Shown here piece after piece: positions 24,428-34,470 of a stretch of 64,000 bases of DNA. The notes below the pieces were generated by a model, which worked only from the letters and a program-made list of their open reading frames with translations, made no database searches and had not been told where the DNA came from. Source of the DNA: Bacteroidia bacterium (GTDB lineage: Bacteria > Bacteroidota > Bacteroidia > Bacteroidales > Azobacteroidaceae). The DNA lies in NCBI GenBank assembly GCA_025999935.1, contig BNXY01000004.1, forward strand, positions 1 through 64,000. The letters run 5' to 3'. The position numbers and the translations under genes were made by a program. The first letter of the stretch is position 1. Every line of letters starts with the position of its first letter.

Positions 24428-25690
24428 ATGCAAACAATTGACAAATTTAATTTCTCAGGACAAAAAGCATTTGTACGTGTAGATTTCAACGTACCTTTGG
24501 ATGAAAAATTCAATATCACGGACGATACCCGTATCCGTGCAGCTATTCCTACCTTAAAAAAAATTCTGGCGGATGGCGGTAGCGTAATTATTGGTTCGCA
24601 CTTGGGACGTCCCAAAGGCGTGGATGCCAAATATTCTTTGAAATATATTTTAGCCCGCGTTTCCGAATTGCTCGGCGTAAACGTTGATTTCTCCAATGAT
24701 TGCCTCGGACAGGAAGCCATTGAAAAAGCGGCTTCTTTGAAAGCCGGACAAGCCTTGTTGCTCGAAAATCTTCGTTATTATGCTGCAGAAGAAGGCAAAC
24801 CCCGCGGTTTGGCCGACGATGCCAGCGAAGAAGAAAAAGCGGCTGCTAAAAAATTGGAAAAAGCCAACCAAAAAGAAATGGCTAAACAATTGGCCTCTTA
24901 CGCAACGGTTTACGTAAACGACGCTTTTGGAACTGCACACCGCGCCCATGCTTCTACAGCCATCATCGCCGATTATTTCGATACCGGCCATAAATTGTTC
25001 GGTTACCTGATGCAAAACGAAATTGATGCAGTGGAAAAAGTGTTGAAAGATACCGCTCGTCCTTTCACAGCCATCATGGGCGGATCGAAGGTTTCATCCA
25101 AAATTGAAATCATCGAAAACCTGCTGACCAAAGTGGATAACCTGATCATTGCCGGCGGAATGACCTATACTTTTACCAAAGCTTTGGGTGGAAAAATCGG
25201 TAATTCTATCTGTGAAGAAGACAAATTGGATTTGGCTTTGGATTTGATTGAAAAAGCCAAAGAAAACAATGTCAACTTAGTCTTGGCGGTTGATGCCAAA
25301 ATAGCCGACAATTTCAGCAATGATGCCAATACGCAATTCGTTCCGGTAGATGAAATTCCCAACGGTTGGGAAGGTTTGGATATCGGCCCGGAAACGGAAA
25401 AAATATTCGGAGATGTAATCAAAGCATCTAAAACCGTTCTTTGGAATGGCCCAACCGGTGTTTTTGAATTTGAAAACTTCACAAACGGTTCGCGTTCGGT
25501 AGGTCTGGCTATTGTTGAAGCCACAGGAAAAGGCGCTTTCTCATTGGTTGGCGGCGGCGACTCCGTGGCTTGTGTGAACAAATTTGGAATAGCCGACAAA
25601 ATGAGCTATGTATCCACCGGTGGCGGCGCTTTACTGGAATTTATCGAAGGAAAAGTATTGCCGGGAATCAAAGCGATTCGCGGATATTGA
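24428..25690 (+). CDS. pgk: Phosphoglycerate kinase
   Basis: Glycolytic enzyme transferring phosphate between 1,3-bisphosphoglycerate and ADP, cytosolic. The protein has 420 residues. The N-terminal RVDFNVPLD signature, GSHLGRPKG substrate loop, [14 protein letters not shown], and the C-terminal nucleotide loop [13 protein letters not shown] are all present. A short insertion [20 protein letters not shown] near 120-140 is typical of Bacteroidetes enzymes. The frame extends 15 codons upstream into serC, but the ATG at 24428 ([11 protein letters not shown]) is the sensible start. Cotranscribed with serC. Confidence 0.96.
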   Translation: MQTIDKFNFSGQKAFVRVDFNVPLDEKFNITDDTRIRAAIPTLKKILADGGSVIIGSHLGRPKGVDAKYSLKYILARVSELLGVNVDFSNDCLGQEAIEKAASLKAGQALLLENLRYYAAEEGKPRGLADDASEEEKAAAKKLEKANQKEMAKQLASYATVYVNDAFGTAHRAHASTAIIADYFDTGHKLFGYLMQNEIDAVEKVLKDTARPFTAIMGGSKVSSKIEIIENLLTKVDNLIIAGGMTYTFTKALGGKIGNSICEEDKLDLALDLIEKAKENNVNLVLAVDAKIADNFSNDANTQFVPVDEIPNGWEGLDIGPETEKIFGDVIKASKTVLWNGPTGVFEFENFTNGSRSVGLAIVEATGKGAFSLVGGGDSVACVNKFGIADKMSYVSTGGGALLEFIEGKVLPGIKAIRGY

Positions 25691-25713
25691 TGCGCTTTTA
25701 AAAATAAACAATA

Positions 25714-26364
25714 GTGAAAACAACCTTTTTCTCTATTCTATTTGGCTTATTGCCTATTTTTATATTTGCTCAGAACGATTCAATAAAAACGTATCTGTTC
25801 GACAAGTTTGAAAAGGGAACTGTTAATTATAAAAACGGGACTATAACCGGTAGTCTCTTTAATTACAACCTTTTTTCAGGCAAAATAGAGTTTGAACAAG
25901 ATAATATAGCGCTTGAATTGTCCGACCTCTCGTCGATTGCATCTATAAAAATAGGCAATTGCATTTTTGTGCAGGTAAAACCGGATATTTTTTGTGAAAG
26001 ATTCATTATTGATAATGTAGAATTGTATGTGTACTGGAAATACACCATGCAATCGGCGGGAAAAAAGGGCGCTTTTGGATCGGTTTCTCAAACCTCGTCT
26101 ATTGCCGACATTTCGCAAATCTCTCGTGGTGGAAATATTTACAATCTTCAATCAAGTGAAGAATATATTACATCCAAGAATAATAAGTATTATATTTATA
26201 TGAATGATAAATATACTCAGATTGATTCCCCAAAATCGCTGGGCAAATTATTTAAAAACCACCAAAAAGAGATAGAAGATTATTGCAAACAGGAAAAAAT
26301 TGACTTTAGAAATGTTGAGGATGTAAAAAAAGTAACGGCTTTTTGCGGAAAATTTGTTGATTAA
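25714..26364 (+). CDS. Exported protein of unknown function
   Basis: A 216-residue protein starting with GTG (no ATG near). The signal peptide is at 1-19 (FSILFGLLPIFIFAQ), followed by a beta-rich region with KGTVNYKNGTITGSLFNYN and a helical C-terminus that carries two cysteines (DYCKQE and TAFCGKFVD). It resembles no family I can name. It starts 23 bases after pgk, so it may be read from the serC promoter, although its lower GC content and signal peptide set it apart. Confidence 0.7.
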   Translation: MKTTFFSILFGLLPIFIFAQNDSIKTYLFDKFEKGTVNYKNGTITGSLFNYNLFSGKIEFEQDNIALELSDLSSIASIKIGNCIFVQVKPDIFCERFIIDNVELYVYWKYTMQSAGKKGAFGSVSQTSSIADISQISRGGNIYNLQSSEEYITSKNNKYYIYMNDKYTQIDSPKSLGKLFKNHQKEIEDYCKQEKIDFRNVEDVKKVTAFCGKFVD

Positions 26365-26378
26365 GAGATATGCAGAAC

Positions 26379-26464
26379 CGTCATTGTAAGCATAGCGAGA
26401 AATCTACTTTGTTCCGTAGCTGCTACGGTTGATTGGTAAATTTCTCGCTATGCTACCAATGACG
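26379..26464. repeat. MITE-like hairpin element
   Basis: CGTCATTG plus AGCATAGCGAGAAAT at the left is mirrored by ATTTCTCGCTATGCT plus AATGACG at the right, with about 30 bases between. It lies between two convergent genes. The arms resemble the GTCATTGCGAG-type dispersed repeat known from several bacterial phyla. Confidence 0.75.
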
Positions 26465-26559
26465 AATTTATGCAACACATTGATTATCAACGATAATTCG
26501 TCATCCATTTTTATCTAAAATATTTTATAAGAACTCGAAATGACGACAAACTGTTAACC

Positions 26560-27654
26560 CTATTTTTTTTCCGGCTGTTGCACTTTTAACTGTTTGTGCA
26601 TGGCTTTCTTAAAAAACTCCGCACTGGGCGTTAATTCATAATTATAGGATTTGATTTTTGCCCCACCCCATTCGGGGTCAAATACCCATATCGCCCAACT
26701 GATATTTTTTCCTTCCAAGTAACCGATAATATCATTGCCGTAATGGTCGCCGTCCGGATCAATGGCTGTCCGTGGGTCAAAGCCAAATTCCGTGGCGAAT
26801 ACGGGATAAGTGTCGGCTGCGAATCCGAAATTTTCATCCCATCTGGGTTGCCAAGGTTTGGGGCGTTTGTTGGGATACGGATGGGTGGTATAACCGATGC
26901 CTTGCGCATTGATCGGCTCTATTAATAAAGGAGTAAGATCATACGCCCAATCGAATCCGGCTACCAATGGAATGGTTTCCTTATCGGAATATCGAATCAC
27001 GGTAATCATGTTTTCACACAACTTTTTCCAGTCCGACCAGGAGCAAGTCCCCAATTGTCCGCGATAAGTGGTCGGTTCATTGAATAATTCGTAGAAAGCA
27101 ACGGTATTGTGTCCGTTAAAATGTTGCGCGATTTTCCGCCAAAAATCGTATGTTTCTTGTTTGGTTGTTACATACATCGGGTCTTGAAACATTTCCATTT
27201 CCAGATTGCCGATGGTATGCCAGTCCAGCATCACATACATTTTCAGATCCGTACACCATTCAACGATTGAGTCCAATAATTGCATGTATTTTGCCGGCCC
27301 GCGTTCCTGCCAGGCAGTCGGATGAATCGGAACCCGCACAATGTTTCCACCCAATTCTTTCACTTTCTCAAAATGCGCCTGATTCAAATGCCCTTGTCTT
27401 TCCACTTTGTCCGGGTCGGCAATGGCAATACCCCTGAATAAAACCGGCGTTCCGTCCGGATCAACAAACCGGTTGCCTTTTACTTGAATCAAAGGCAATG
27501 CCTTCAATTTCGGATTGGCCCGCCGCATAGTCCAAGGGCCATTTTGATACCAGGGAACTGCATCTTGACTGAAAACGGATTGTGTGCCACAAAGGATTAA
27601 TAATCCCATAACAAAAAGCGAAGTAAAAAAAACTTTCATTTTCATGATTTTCAT
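26560..27654 (-). CDS. Glycoside hydrolase family 5 endoglycanase
   Basis: A 364-residue secreted (beta/alpha)8 hydrolase. Signal peptide at 1-29 (LLILCGTQSVFSQ). The acid/base Glu193 is in LFNEP, the nucleophile Glu289 in FATEFGF, with His/Trp substrate residues in DWHT and THPYP, giving a retaining GH5 enzyme. Members cut beta-1,4 glucan, mannan or xylan, and the subfamily cannot be fixed here. Divergent from the GH27 gene and upstream of two SusC/SusD pairs, so it probably does the first cleavage for this locus. A start three codons later (MKMKVFF) is possible. -7 box at 27753-27760. Confidence 0.88.
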   Translation of the reverse strand: MKIMKMKVFFTSLFVMGLLILCGTQSVFSQDAVPWYQNGPWTMRRANPKLKALPLIQVKGNRFVDPDGTPVLFRGIAIADPDKVERQGHLNQAHFEKVKELGGNIVRVPIHPTAWQERGPAKYMQLLDSIVEWCTDLKMYVMLDWHTIGNLEMEMFQDPMYVTTKQETYDFWRKIAQHFNGHNTVAFYELFNEPTTYRGQLGTCSWSDWKKLCENMITVIRYSDKETIPLVAGFDWAYDLTPLLIEPINAQGIGYTTHPYPNKRPKPWQPRWDENFGFAADTYPVFATEFGFDPRTAIDPDGDHYGNDIIGYLEGKNISWAIWVFDPEWGGAKIKSYNYELTPSAEFFKKAMHKQLKVQQPEKK

Positions 27655-27752
27655 AATTTATTAGATTGAACATAATAAAACCCGAAACTCCCGGAATTGC
27701 ACAACAAACCCGAAGATATTCCCGATTTTCGATTTATTAATACTATTTCGCG

Positions 27753-27760
27753 CAAAATTA
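27753..27760 (-). promoter_or_regulatory. -7 box for the GH5 gene
   Basis: Minus-strand TAATTTTG, about 100 bases before the start, leaving a long AT-rich leader. Confidence 0.5.
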
Positions 27761-27847
27761 AGAAATAATTTTTGAATTACTTCTTTATATTTTATCAAAA
27801 AGCATAAAAAAGATAAAATAGTATAAGAAATCTATCAAAAAAGGTTC

Positions 27848-27855
27848 TACTTTTG
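27848..27855 (+). promoter_or_regulatory. -7 box for the GH27 gene
   Basis: TACTTTTG, 64 bases before the start codon at 27919. Confidence 0.5.
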
Positions 27856-27918
27856 TCTAATCCTTATTATAAACAAAATTTAAGGAGGATCAACTAACTT
27901 AAAAAATATAAGAATATT

Positions 27919-29151
27919 ATGAGAAAAATTACCGTAATTACCTGTCTATTGGCTTTGTTATGTATTCCATCCATGAAAGCCCAGAAATTTGAAGGTTTGG
28001 CGTTGACCCCGCCCATGGGATGGAACAGTTGGAACAAATTCGCTTGCAACATCGATGAAACCATTATTCGAGGCATTGCTGACGTGATGGTAGAAACCGG
28101 TTTACGCGACGCAGGATACATCTATTTAAATATAGATGATTGCTGGCACGGAGAAAGAGACAGTCTGGGTTTCATACAGGCCGACCCTGTAAAATTTCCG
28201 TCAGGCATCAAAGCCTTGGCAGATTATGTTCACTCCAAAGGCCTGAAATTAGGCATTTACTCCGATGCGGGAAGAAAAACCTGCGGCGGACGACCGGGAA
28301 GTTTCGGCCATGAATACCAGGATGCCCTGCAATATGCCAAATGGGGTATCGATTACCTGAAATACGACTGGTGCGAAACACAGAACATCAACCCGATAGG
28401 CGCTTACAACCTCATGCGGGATGCGCTGCACGCCGCCGGTCGGCCTATCTTGTTCAGTATGTGCGAATGGGGAAATAGCAAACCCTGGACATGGGCGAAA
28501 AATACCGGACATCTATGGCGTACAACGGGTGATATTACCAATTGTTTCGACTGCGTTAGCCGCCATCCGGGTTGGGTTTCCTGGGGAACCATGCAAATTT
28601 TGGATATGCAGGACACGCTGCGCAAATATGCCGGCCCCGGACATTGGAACGACCCCGATATGCTGGAAGTGGGCAACGGCCTGACCGACAATCAAAACCG
28701 GGCGCATTTTACCATGTGGAGCATGATTGCTGCGCCTTTGATTCTGGGTAATGATTTGCGAAATATGACCCCGGCAACCAAAGAGGTTATATTAAATAAG
28801 GAGGTAATCGCAATCAACCAAGACCCATTAGGCGTTCAAGGATTGAAATTTTTGGCTGCCGACAGTTTGGAATATTGGCTTAAACCGCTTGAAAATGACG
28901 AATGGGCTTTCTGTATTCTGAACCGTTCCAAAGAAACGGTAATCAATACCACCATCGACTGGCAAAAATTCAATCTGTACGACGATGTTTCCGATAAAAG
29001 CACCGCTTTCGATTCTAAAGTATATAATATTCGTAATCTTTGGACGAAAAAAGAAGAAGGAAATACGGCATCTTTGAAAAAAGTAACTATTCCTGCACAG
29101 GATGTGGTACTGTATCGTTTAAACGTGAAACCGAAGACCGGAAAAAAATAA
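27919..29151 (+). CDS. Alpha-galactosidase, glycoside hydrolase family 27
   Basis: Removes terminal alpha-1,6-galactose, for example from galactomannan or raffinose-type sugars. The 410-residue exported enzyme has a signal peptide (1-21) and the N-terminal hallmark LTPPMGWNSWNKFAC. YLNIDDCWHG is present, the nucleophile Asp150 is in YLKYDWC, and the acid/base Asp205 in WRTTGDI. The C-terminal beta domain starts near 310. Read in the direction of the SusC/SusD pairs but separated from them by a terminator, so it may be a separate transcript of the same utilisation locus. Confidence 0.95.
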   Translation: MRKITVITCLLALLCIPSMKAQKFEGLALTPPMGWNSWNKFACNIDETIIRGIADVMVETGLRDAGYIYLNIDDCWHGERDSLGFIQADPVKFPSGIKALADYVHSKGLKLGIYSDAGRKTCGGRPGSFGHEYQDALQYAKWGIDYLKYDWCETQNINPIGAYNLMRDALHAAGRPILFSMCEWGNSKPWTWAKNTGHLWRTTGDITNCFDCVSRHPGWVSWGTMQILDMQDTLRKYAGPGHWNDPDMLEVGNGLTDNQNRAHFTMWSMIAAPLILGNDLRNMTPATKEVILNKEVIAINQDPLGVQGLKFLAADSLEYWLKPLENDEWAFCILNRSKETVINTTIDWQKFNLYDDVSDKSTAFDSKVYNIRNLWTKKEEGNTASLKKVTIPAQDVVLYRLNVKPKTGKK

Positions 29152-29185
29152 GTTTTTCACATTATTTTACTTAAAATTAGAGAAA

Positions 29186-29220
29186 AGAGGATACTCCACG
29201 AGGGGTATCCTCTTTTTTTG
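29186..29220 (+). terminator. Terminator after the GH27 gene
   Basis: AGAGGATAC, short loop, GTATCCTCT followed by TTTTTTG, 35 bases after the stop. Confidence 0.8.
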
Positions 29221-29297
29221 TTATAAAAAAAAGGGGTTTATATTAAATAGTGTCAAAATAAGATAAAATACGCAAATCAATATCCGTTAAGAACGTA

Positions 29298-29305
29298 TAA
29301 TTTTG
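29298..29305 (+). promoter_or_regulatory. -7 box for the SusC/SusD operon
   Basis: TAATTTTG, 77 bases before the first susC-like gene. Confidence 0.5.
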
Positions 29306-29381
29306 TCAAAGTTTGTTAATATTATTTTAAAAAACACACTAATACAAAAAATTATTATGAATAATATATTAATTTAAATTT

Positions 29382-32300
29382 ATGAGAAAATCGAAAAGGT
29401 TTAAATTCTTTTACTTACCGGCATTATTAATGCTTCTTCCATACCTTGTTTGGGCGCAACAAACAATTACCGTAAATGGAAGTGTAAAAGATGAAAGTGG
29501 AGAAGAACTCATCGGAGTGACTATCTTGGTAGAGGGTAACACAAGCATTGGCGCAAATACCAATGTGGATGGAAACTACACGATTGTTACCAGCCCTCAG
29601 AGTACGTTGGTTTTCAGTTATTTGGGTTACCGTGTGCAAAAGGTAGCCGTTAACGGGAAAACGAGAATTGATGTGGTTATGGTAACCGAATCCACCAATT
29701 TGGAGGAAGTGGTTGTGGTCGCTTTTGGTGCGCAGAAAAAAGCTACCGTTACCGGCGCCATATCCAGTGTTTCTACAGTTGAACTATTGAAAAGTCCGAG
29801 CGGTTCTTTGGGAAATGCCCTAACGGGTAAAATGCCGGGACTTTCTTCCGTACAATTTTCCGGTCTTCCGGGTGGAGACGACCCTCAAATTTTAATTCGC
29901 GGTGTCGGCTCTTTAAGTCAGGGAGCTTCCCAACCATTGATTTTGGTCGATGGCGTGGAGCGTTCTTTTACACAATTGGACGCCAATGAAGTAGAAAGTA
30001 TTAATATTTTGAAAGACGCTTCCGCAACAGCCGTATTTGGTGTGCGGGGCGCAAACGGAGTTATTTTGGTAACCACCAAACGTGGCGAGGCCGGTAAAAC
30101 CAACATTTCGGCAACGGCATCTTACAGTTTGACGCAACCAACTAATTTTGTGAAATTCGCCAACAGTTACGATTATGCAACTGCTTTTAACAATGCACAA
30201 CTAATAGACGGTGTTTCAGCGAATCAATTAAAATACAGTCCGGAAGCCATTCAGGCATTCAAGGATCATTCCCAACCTTTACTATATCCCGATACAGACT
30301 GGATTAGTACAATAATGAAAGATTTCAGCGACCAGTCGCAATACAATCTGAATATCTCCGGCGGAAATGAAACGGCAAGATTCTTCGTTTCTGTGGGTAT
30401 GCTTCAACAAAGGGGGTTATTTAAATCCTACTCCGCTGCTTCCGGTAGTGATTTTGGTTACGACCGCTATAACTATCGCGCCAATTTGGACTTAAATCTC
30501 AGTAAATCGTCCATCTTGTCTGTAACTTTGGGCGGACGTTTGCAGAGTCAAAAAACATTGGCCGACGGTGAAACTGATATTTTTACTTACATCATGGATT
30601 CTCCGCCTATGTCGGGCGCCGGTATTGTAGATGGAAAGCGCATCTTGGCGAATCCCGAATATGTGGGAGAATATGCGCGGGACGCTTTCAGTATTTATTA
30701 CGGACAAGGTTATACCGTAAATACATCGAATGTGTTAAACTTCGACCTTCAATTTACCCAAAAATTGGATATGATTACACAAGGTTTGAGTTTTAACATA
30801 AAAGGTTCTTATAATGGAAGCTATGACGTAAATAGGAGAAGACGCGGCAGTTTGCCGTCCTATATGCCGGTTAAATTATTAGACGCCCAAGGCAATTGGG
30901 ACGGGAAAAGCGTAGGATTGGAAAAATCAGGCGATGCGGAACCTTTAGGCTTTGAAGAAAGATTGCAGTTTGCTAATCTCGCTCGTGATTGGTATATGGA
31001 TTCTCGTTTAGAATATGTGCGCCGTTTCGGTCGGCACAATGTCTTCGCCCAAGTACTGTATAATCAAACAAAAAAATACTACCCCGAAGGCACCTACAAT
31101 GATATACCAAGAGGTTATGTAGGTCTTGTAGGCCGCGCTACTTACGATTACGCCGGAAAATACCTGTTGGATTTAAGTATGGGTTACAATGGTTCGGAAA
31201 ACTTTGCTCCGGGCAAACGTTACGGTATTTTCCCCGCCGGTTCTATCGGCTGGGTGCTTACTTCCGAAAAATTCTTGGAAGACCAAGATTTCCTCTCCTT
31301 CCTGAAATTAAGATATTCTTATGGCGTTGTGGGTAATGACAATATCAACAATCGTTTCGTATATCTTCCCGGTGCATACGGCTTCGGCATACGGAACACC
31401 GGAAACAATGGCAGTTTAGGTTATAATTTTGGAACAGGTACCACCCGGAGAATGGGAGGCGCTTATGAATCCACCTTGGGAAATCCGGATGTTTCTTGGG
31501 AAAAAGCGATAAAACAAAATGTGGGTGTTGATGTTCGTATTCTGAATAATCGCTTGGGTATTACAGCCGATGTTTGGCGGGAAGACCGGCGTGATATTTT
31601 AATCCAACCCGACGTGCGCGTTCCTTCTTTTGTGTCCTTTGCCAACAATCCGCCTATCAATTATGGTAAAGTAGAAAACAAAGGATATGAAATTTCTTTA
31701 TCTTGGTCAGACAAAATAGGAGATGATATTCGATACACCATTTCACCCAATATATCTTTCAACCGGAATAAAATCGTTGAAATGATGGAAGTTCGTCAGG
31801 ATTACGACTACATGTACCGAACCGGTCATAAAGTAGGACAACCTTTCGGTTATGAATTTTTCGGATTTTATAATGGCGCTGAAACGGAAGCTAAATACAA
31901 ACAAAAATACGGTGTAGATATGCCTACCCAAATGGTTTCAAACTTATTTCCGGGCGATTGTGTTTATGTGGATTTGAACGGTGACGGCAAAATTGATACG
32001 CAAGACCAACACGCTATCGGCTACGGCGATTTCCCCGAATATTCATTCGGCTTAACTTTGGGATTTGAATATAAAAAGATAAGTGTCAGTGCATTATTAG
32101 TAGGCGCAACCAATGTAGGCAGAAACTTGGGTTATATCTATCGCCCGCAATGGGGAGAAAAGAATATATCCGCTTTGTCGCAATGGGTATTGGAAAACAG
32201 TTGGACACCCGAAACCAAAGACAGCGCTATTTTGCCTAACTTGTCGCAAACTCACGTAGCAAACAATACGCTACAAGGTGGAAATTCAAGCGTTTGGACG

Positions 32301-32531
32301 GTAGATACCTCTTATGGTCGTTTGAAAAATTTGGAAATATCCTACAATTTCGGCAAAATACCTCAATTGCCGTTTGTAAAAAATGCCCGAATCTATGTGA
32401 GTGGATATAATTTGTTGACTTTCACCAAGTTTAAAGGGAATGACCCTGAAAACACGGGAGGAACCTACCTAAATAATATCAGATACCCAATAACCCGAAT
32501 TTTCAATCTGGGTTTAAATCTTAATTTCTAA
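29382..32531 (+). CDS. SusC/RagA-family TonB-dependent outer-membrane transporter, first
   Basis: A 1049-residue outer-membrane importer of oligosaccharides. Signal peptide at 1-25. A CarboxypepD_reg-like domain spans about 26-105 (TVNGSVKDESGEELIGVTI), then the TonB-box region EEVVVVAFGAQKK and the plug domain (about 115-235) with the SusC motif ILKDASATAVFGVRGANGVI. The rest is a 22-stranded barrel that ends in Phe (GLNLNF). It pairs with the SusD-like gene 19 bases downstream, together making a lidded importer. Promoter upstream at 29298-29305. Confidence 0.95.
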   Translation: MRKSKRFKFFYLPALLMLLPYLVWAQQTITVNGSVKDESGEELIGVTILVEGNTSIGANTNVDGNYTIVTSPQSTLVFSYLGYRVQKVAVNGKTRIDVVMVTESTNLEEVVVVAFGAQKKATVTGAISSVSTVELLKSPSGSLGNALTGKMPGLSSVQFSGLPGGDDPQILIRGVGSLSQGASQPLILVDGVERSFTQLDANEVESINILKDASATAVFGVRGANGVILVTTKRGEAGKTNISATASYSLTQPTNFVKFANSYDYATAFNNAQLIDGVSANQLKYSPEAIQAFKDHSQPLLYPDTDWISTIMKDFSDQSQYNLNISGGNETARFFVSVGMLQQRGLFKSYSAASGSDFGYDRYNYRANLDLNLSKSSILSVTLGGRLQSQKTLADGETDIFTYIMDSPPMSGAGIVDGKRILANPEYVGEYARDAFSIYYGQGYTVNTSNVLNFDLQFTQKLDMITQGLSFNIKGSYNGSYDVNRRRRGSLPSYMPVKLLDAQGNWDGKSVGLEKSGDAEPLGFEERLQFANLARDWYMDSRLEYVRRFGRHNVFAQVLYNQTKKYYPEGTYNDIPRGYVGLVGRATYDYAGKYLLDLSMGYNGSENFAPGKRYGIFPAGSIGWVLTSEKFLEDQDFLSFLKLRYSYGVVGNDNINNRFVYLPGAYGFGIRNTGNNGSLGYNFGTGTTRRMGGAYESTLGNPDVSWEKAIKQNVGVDVRILNNRLGITADVWREDRRDILIQPDVRVPSFVSFANNPPINYGKVENKGYEISLSWSDKIGDDIRYTISPNISFNRNKIVEMMEVRQDYDYMYRTGHKVGQPFGYEFFGFYNGAETEAKYKQKYGVDMPTQMVSNLFPGDCVYVDLNGDGKIDTQDQHAIGYGDFPEYSFGLTLGFEYKKISVSALLVGATNVGRNLGYIYRPQWGEKNISALSQWVLENSWTPETKDSAILPNLSQTHVANNTLQGGNSSVWTVDTSYGRLKNLEISYNFGKIPQLPFVKNARIYVSGYNLLTFTKFKGNDPENTGGTYLNNIRYPITRIFNLGLNLNF

Positions 32532-32550
32532 TATATTAAAACAGTATAAT

Positions 32551-34449
32551 ATGAAAAATAAAATTATAATAGGATTTACGGCCTTGTTGATGATGGGGAG
32601 TATGTTATTTACCTCCTGCCTCGACGAATTCAAGGTCGGTGACGGATTTTTGGAAAAACAACCCGGCGTAACAACCAACTTGGATACGATTTTTTCAAAA
32701 GCCGAATATGCCCGGGATTTCTTGTGGCAAGGCTACTCGTATCTATATTTCCCGCTCAGAGAAGGAACATGGTCAATGAACTCAAGTCCTTTTGAAAATC
32801 TTTCGGACTGTTGGCATTCCGTTCTCGGATGGGACGACCAAGCGCGTATTTATTATCCGGGTACTTACAATGCCGGTAACGAAGCAGGCTGGGTACAAGG
32901 ACGTTTCAGTTATCAAGATTGTGGCACTTGGCCGGCCACAAGACATTGCTGGCTTTTTATCGAAAATATCGACCGGGTGCCGGATATGGATCAAGCCGAA
33001 AAAGAACGTTTGAAAGCGGAAGCAAAAATCATTATTGCCAGCCGGTATTTCGACTTGTTGCGGCATGTGGGTGCATTGCCCATCATAGACCACGCATTCC
33101 TCGCTTCTGAAGAATTAGGCAAACCACGCGCAACCATCGAAGAAACCATCGATTTTGTGGTACAACTTTGTGACGAGGCGGCGGCAACGCCTTCTCTACC
33201 TTGGAATCTTCCGGATAGCGAATTGGAAAACTGGTTGGGTCGTTTGACCAAAGCGGCCGCCCTTGGCCTGAAAGCGAAAACTTTGTTGTTTGCCGCAAGT
33301 CCCATCTTCAATGCCGCTCAAGCTTATACGGACGAAGCTCCGCAAACGGCTGTTGAATTGAAACAAGTATGGTACGGTGGTTATAAACCTGAATTGTGGA
33401 CCAAATGCCGCCAAGCTTGCGAAGAATTTTTTGCTGAAAATGCGAGAAACGGCAATTATTACCAATTAATTCAACCAACAGCTCAAAATGAAGCCGCTTA
33501 TATGGCTGCTTTCCGTGCAGCTTATCGCACCAAAAGCGTTTCTGCAAGCCGGGAAAAAATCTTTACTGTTACCGGTTCTGTTAACGGTAACTCAAACAAA
33601 ATGGGCGATTGGGACCAAATGCCGGGCAACACCAGCCACTGGGGCGCTTATGCTCCCACAGTGGAATACATGGAAATGTTTCCTTGGGCCGATGGAAAAA
33701 ATTTCGACATTACCGGAATTTACAACAACGACAATCCCAACAATATTCAAATTTTTGAAAACAGAGACCCGCGTTTGTATGAAACTTTGGTAGTACAAAA
33801 ACAAGGATTTCAATTTCAAGGACAAAATATCCAAATGTGGCCGGAAGGCAATACCATGGCTTTCATCAGCGGTTTTGGCGGTTATGTTGCGCACGGTTTG
33901 GCCATGCACAAATGGGTACTCGATTATTGGCGTATCGGCGACGAACCCGTACAATGGCCTTATTTGAGAATGGCCGAATTGTATTTAATCTATGCGGAAG
34001 CTTTGGCTGAAACAGGCGATTTGCAAAAAGCCTGCGACCAAGTAAACATCGTTCGCGCTCGCGTAGGTTTGCCTAAAATCGAAACCGGCAATCCGCAATT
34101 ACAACTGACTTCCAACAAAGATAACCTGATAAAGGAAATTCTTAGGGAAAGAGCTTGCGAATTGGGTATGGAAGATACCCGCCTGCATGATATGGTAAGA
34201 CGGAAATTGGCCGGTGATTTTACCAAGCAATTGCATGGTATCCGTATTCTCCGCAAAGATGGCGCTACCGGCGATGCTGCTAAAGTGGATAATCCATATC
34301 CTATTTTGAAATACGAAAGGTATGAAATTACCCAACAAGCGCGTGCATGGTGGAGACCGGGATTCTGGACCAATAAATGGTTCCTGTCGGCTATGCCTAT
34401 TCCTGAAATCAATAAGGATTACGGCTTAACACAAAATCCGGGATGGTAA
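32551..34449 (+). CDS. SusD/RagB-family surface glycan-binding lipoprotein, first
   Basis: A 632-residue lipoprotein that caps its SusC partner on the cell surface. The signal peptide has the lipobox TSCLDEF at about 22. Helical TPR-like scaffolding includes AEKERLKAEAKIIIASRYFDL. The C-terminal RagB/SusD region has WPYLRMAELYLIYAEALAETG, VNIVRARVGLP, and IPEINKDYGLTQNPGW at the end, the standard SusD finish. Second gene of the operon. Confidence 0.95.
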   Translation: MKNKIIIGFTALLMMGSMLFTSCLDEFKVGDGFLEKQPGVTTNLDTIFSKAEYARDFLWQGYSYLYFPLREGTWSMNSSPFENLSDCWHSVLGWDDQARIYYPGTYNAGNEAGWVQGRFSYQDCGTWPATRHCWLFIENIDRVPDMDQAEKERLKAEAKIIIASRYFDLLRHVGALPIIDHAFLASEELGKPRATIEETIDFVVQLCDEAAATPSLPWNLPDSELENWLGRLTKAAALGLKAKTLLFAASPIFNAAQAYTDEAPQTAVELKQVWYGGYKPELWTKCRQACEEFFAENARNGNYYQLIQPTAQNEAAYMAAFRAAYRTKSVSASREKIFTVTGSVNGNSNKMGDWDQMPGNTSHWGAYAPTVEYMEMFPWADGKNFDITGIYNNDNPNNIQIFENRDPRLYETLVVQKQGFQFQGQNIQMWPEGNTMAFISGFGGYVAHGLAMHKWVLDYWRIGDEPVQWPYLRMAELYLIYAEALAETGDLQKACDQVNIVRARVGLPKIETGNPQLQLTSNKDNLIKEILRERACELGMEDTRLHDMVRRKLAGDFTKQLHGIRILRKDGATGDAAKVDNPYPILKYERYEITQQARAWWRPGFWTNKWFLSAMPIPEINKDYGLTQNPGW

Positions 34450-34470
34450 TTAACATTTAATAGCAATGAT

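Noticed and set aside
24178..24720. 180-codon minus-strand ORF across serC and pgk
   Set aside because: Runs antisense across two certain genes and has no domain or start context.
32991..33547. Several overlapping 70-106-codon minus-strand ORFs in the first SusD gene
   Set aside because: Shadows of the strong SusD coding frame, with no independent signals.
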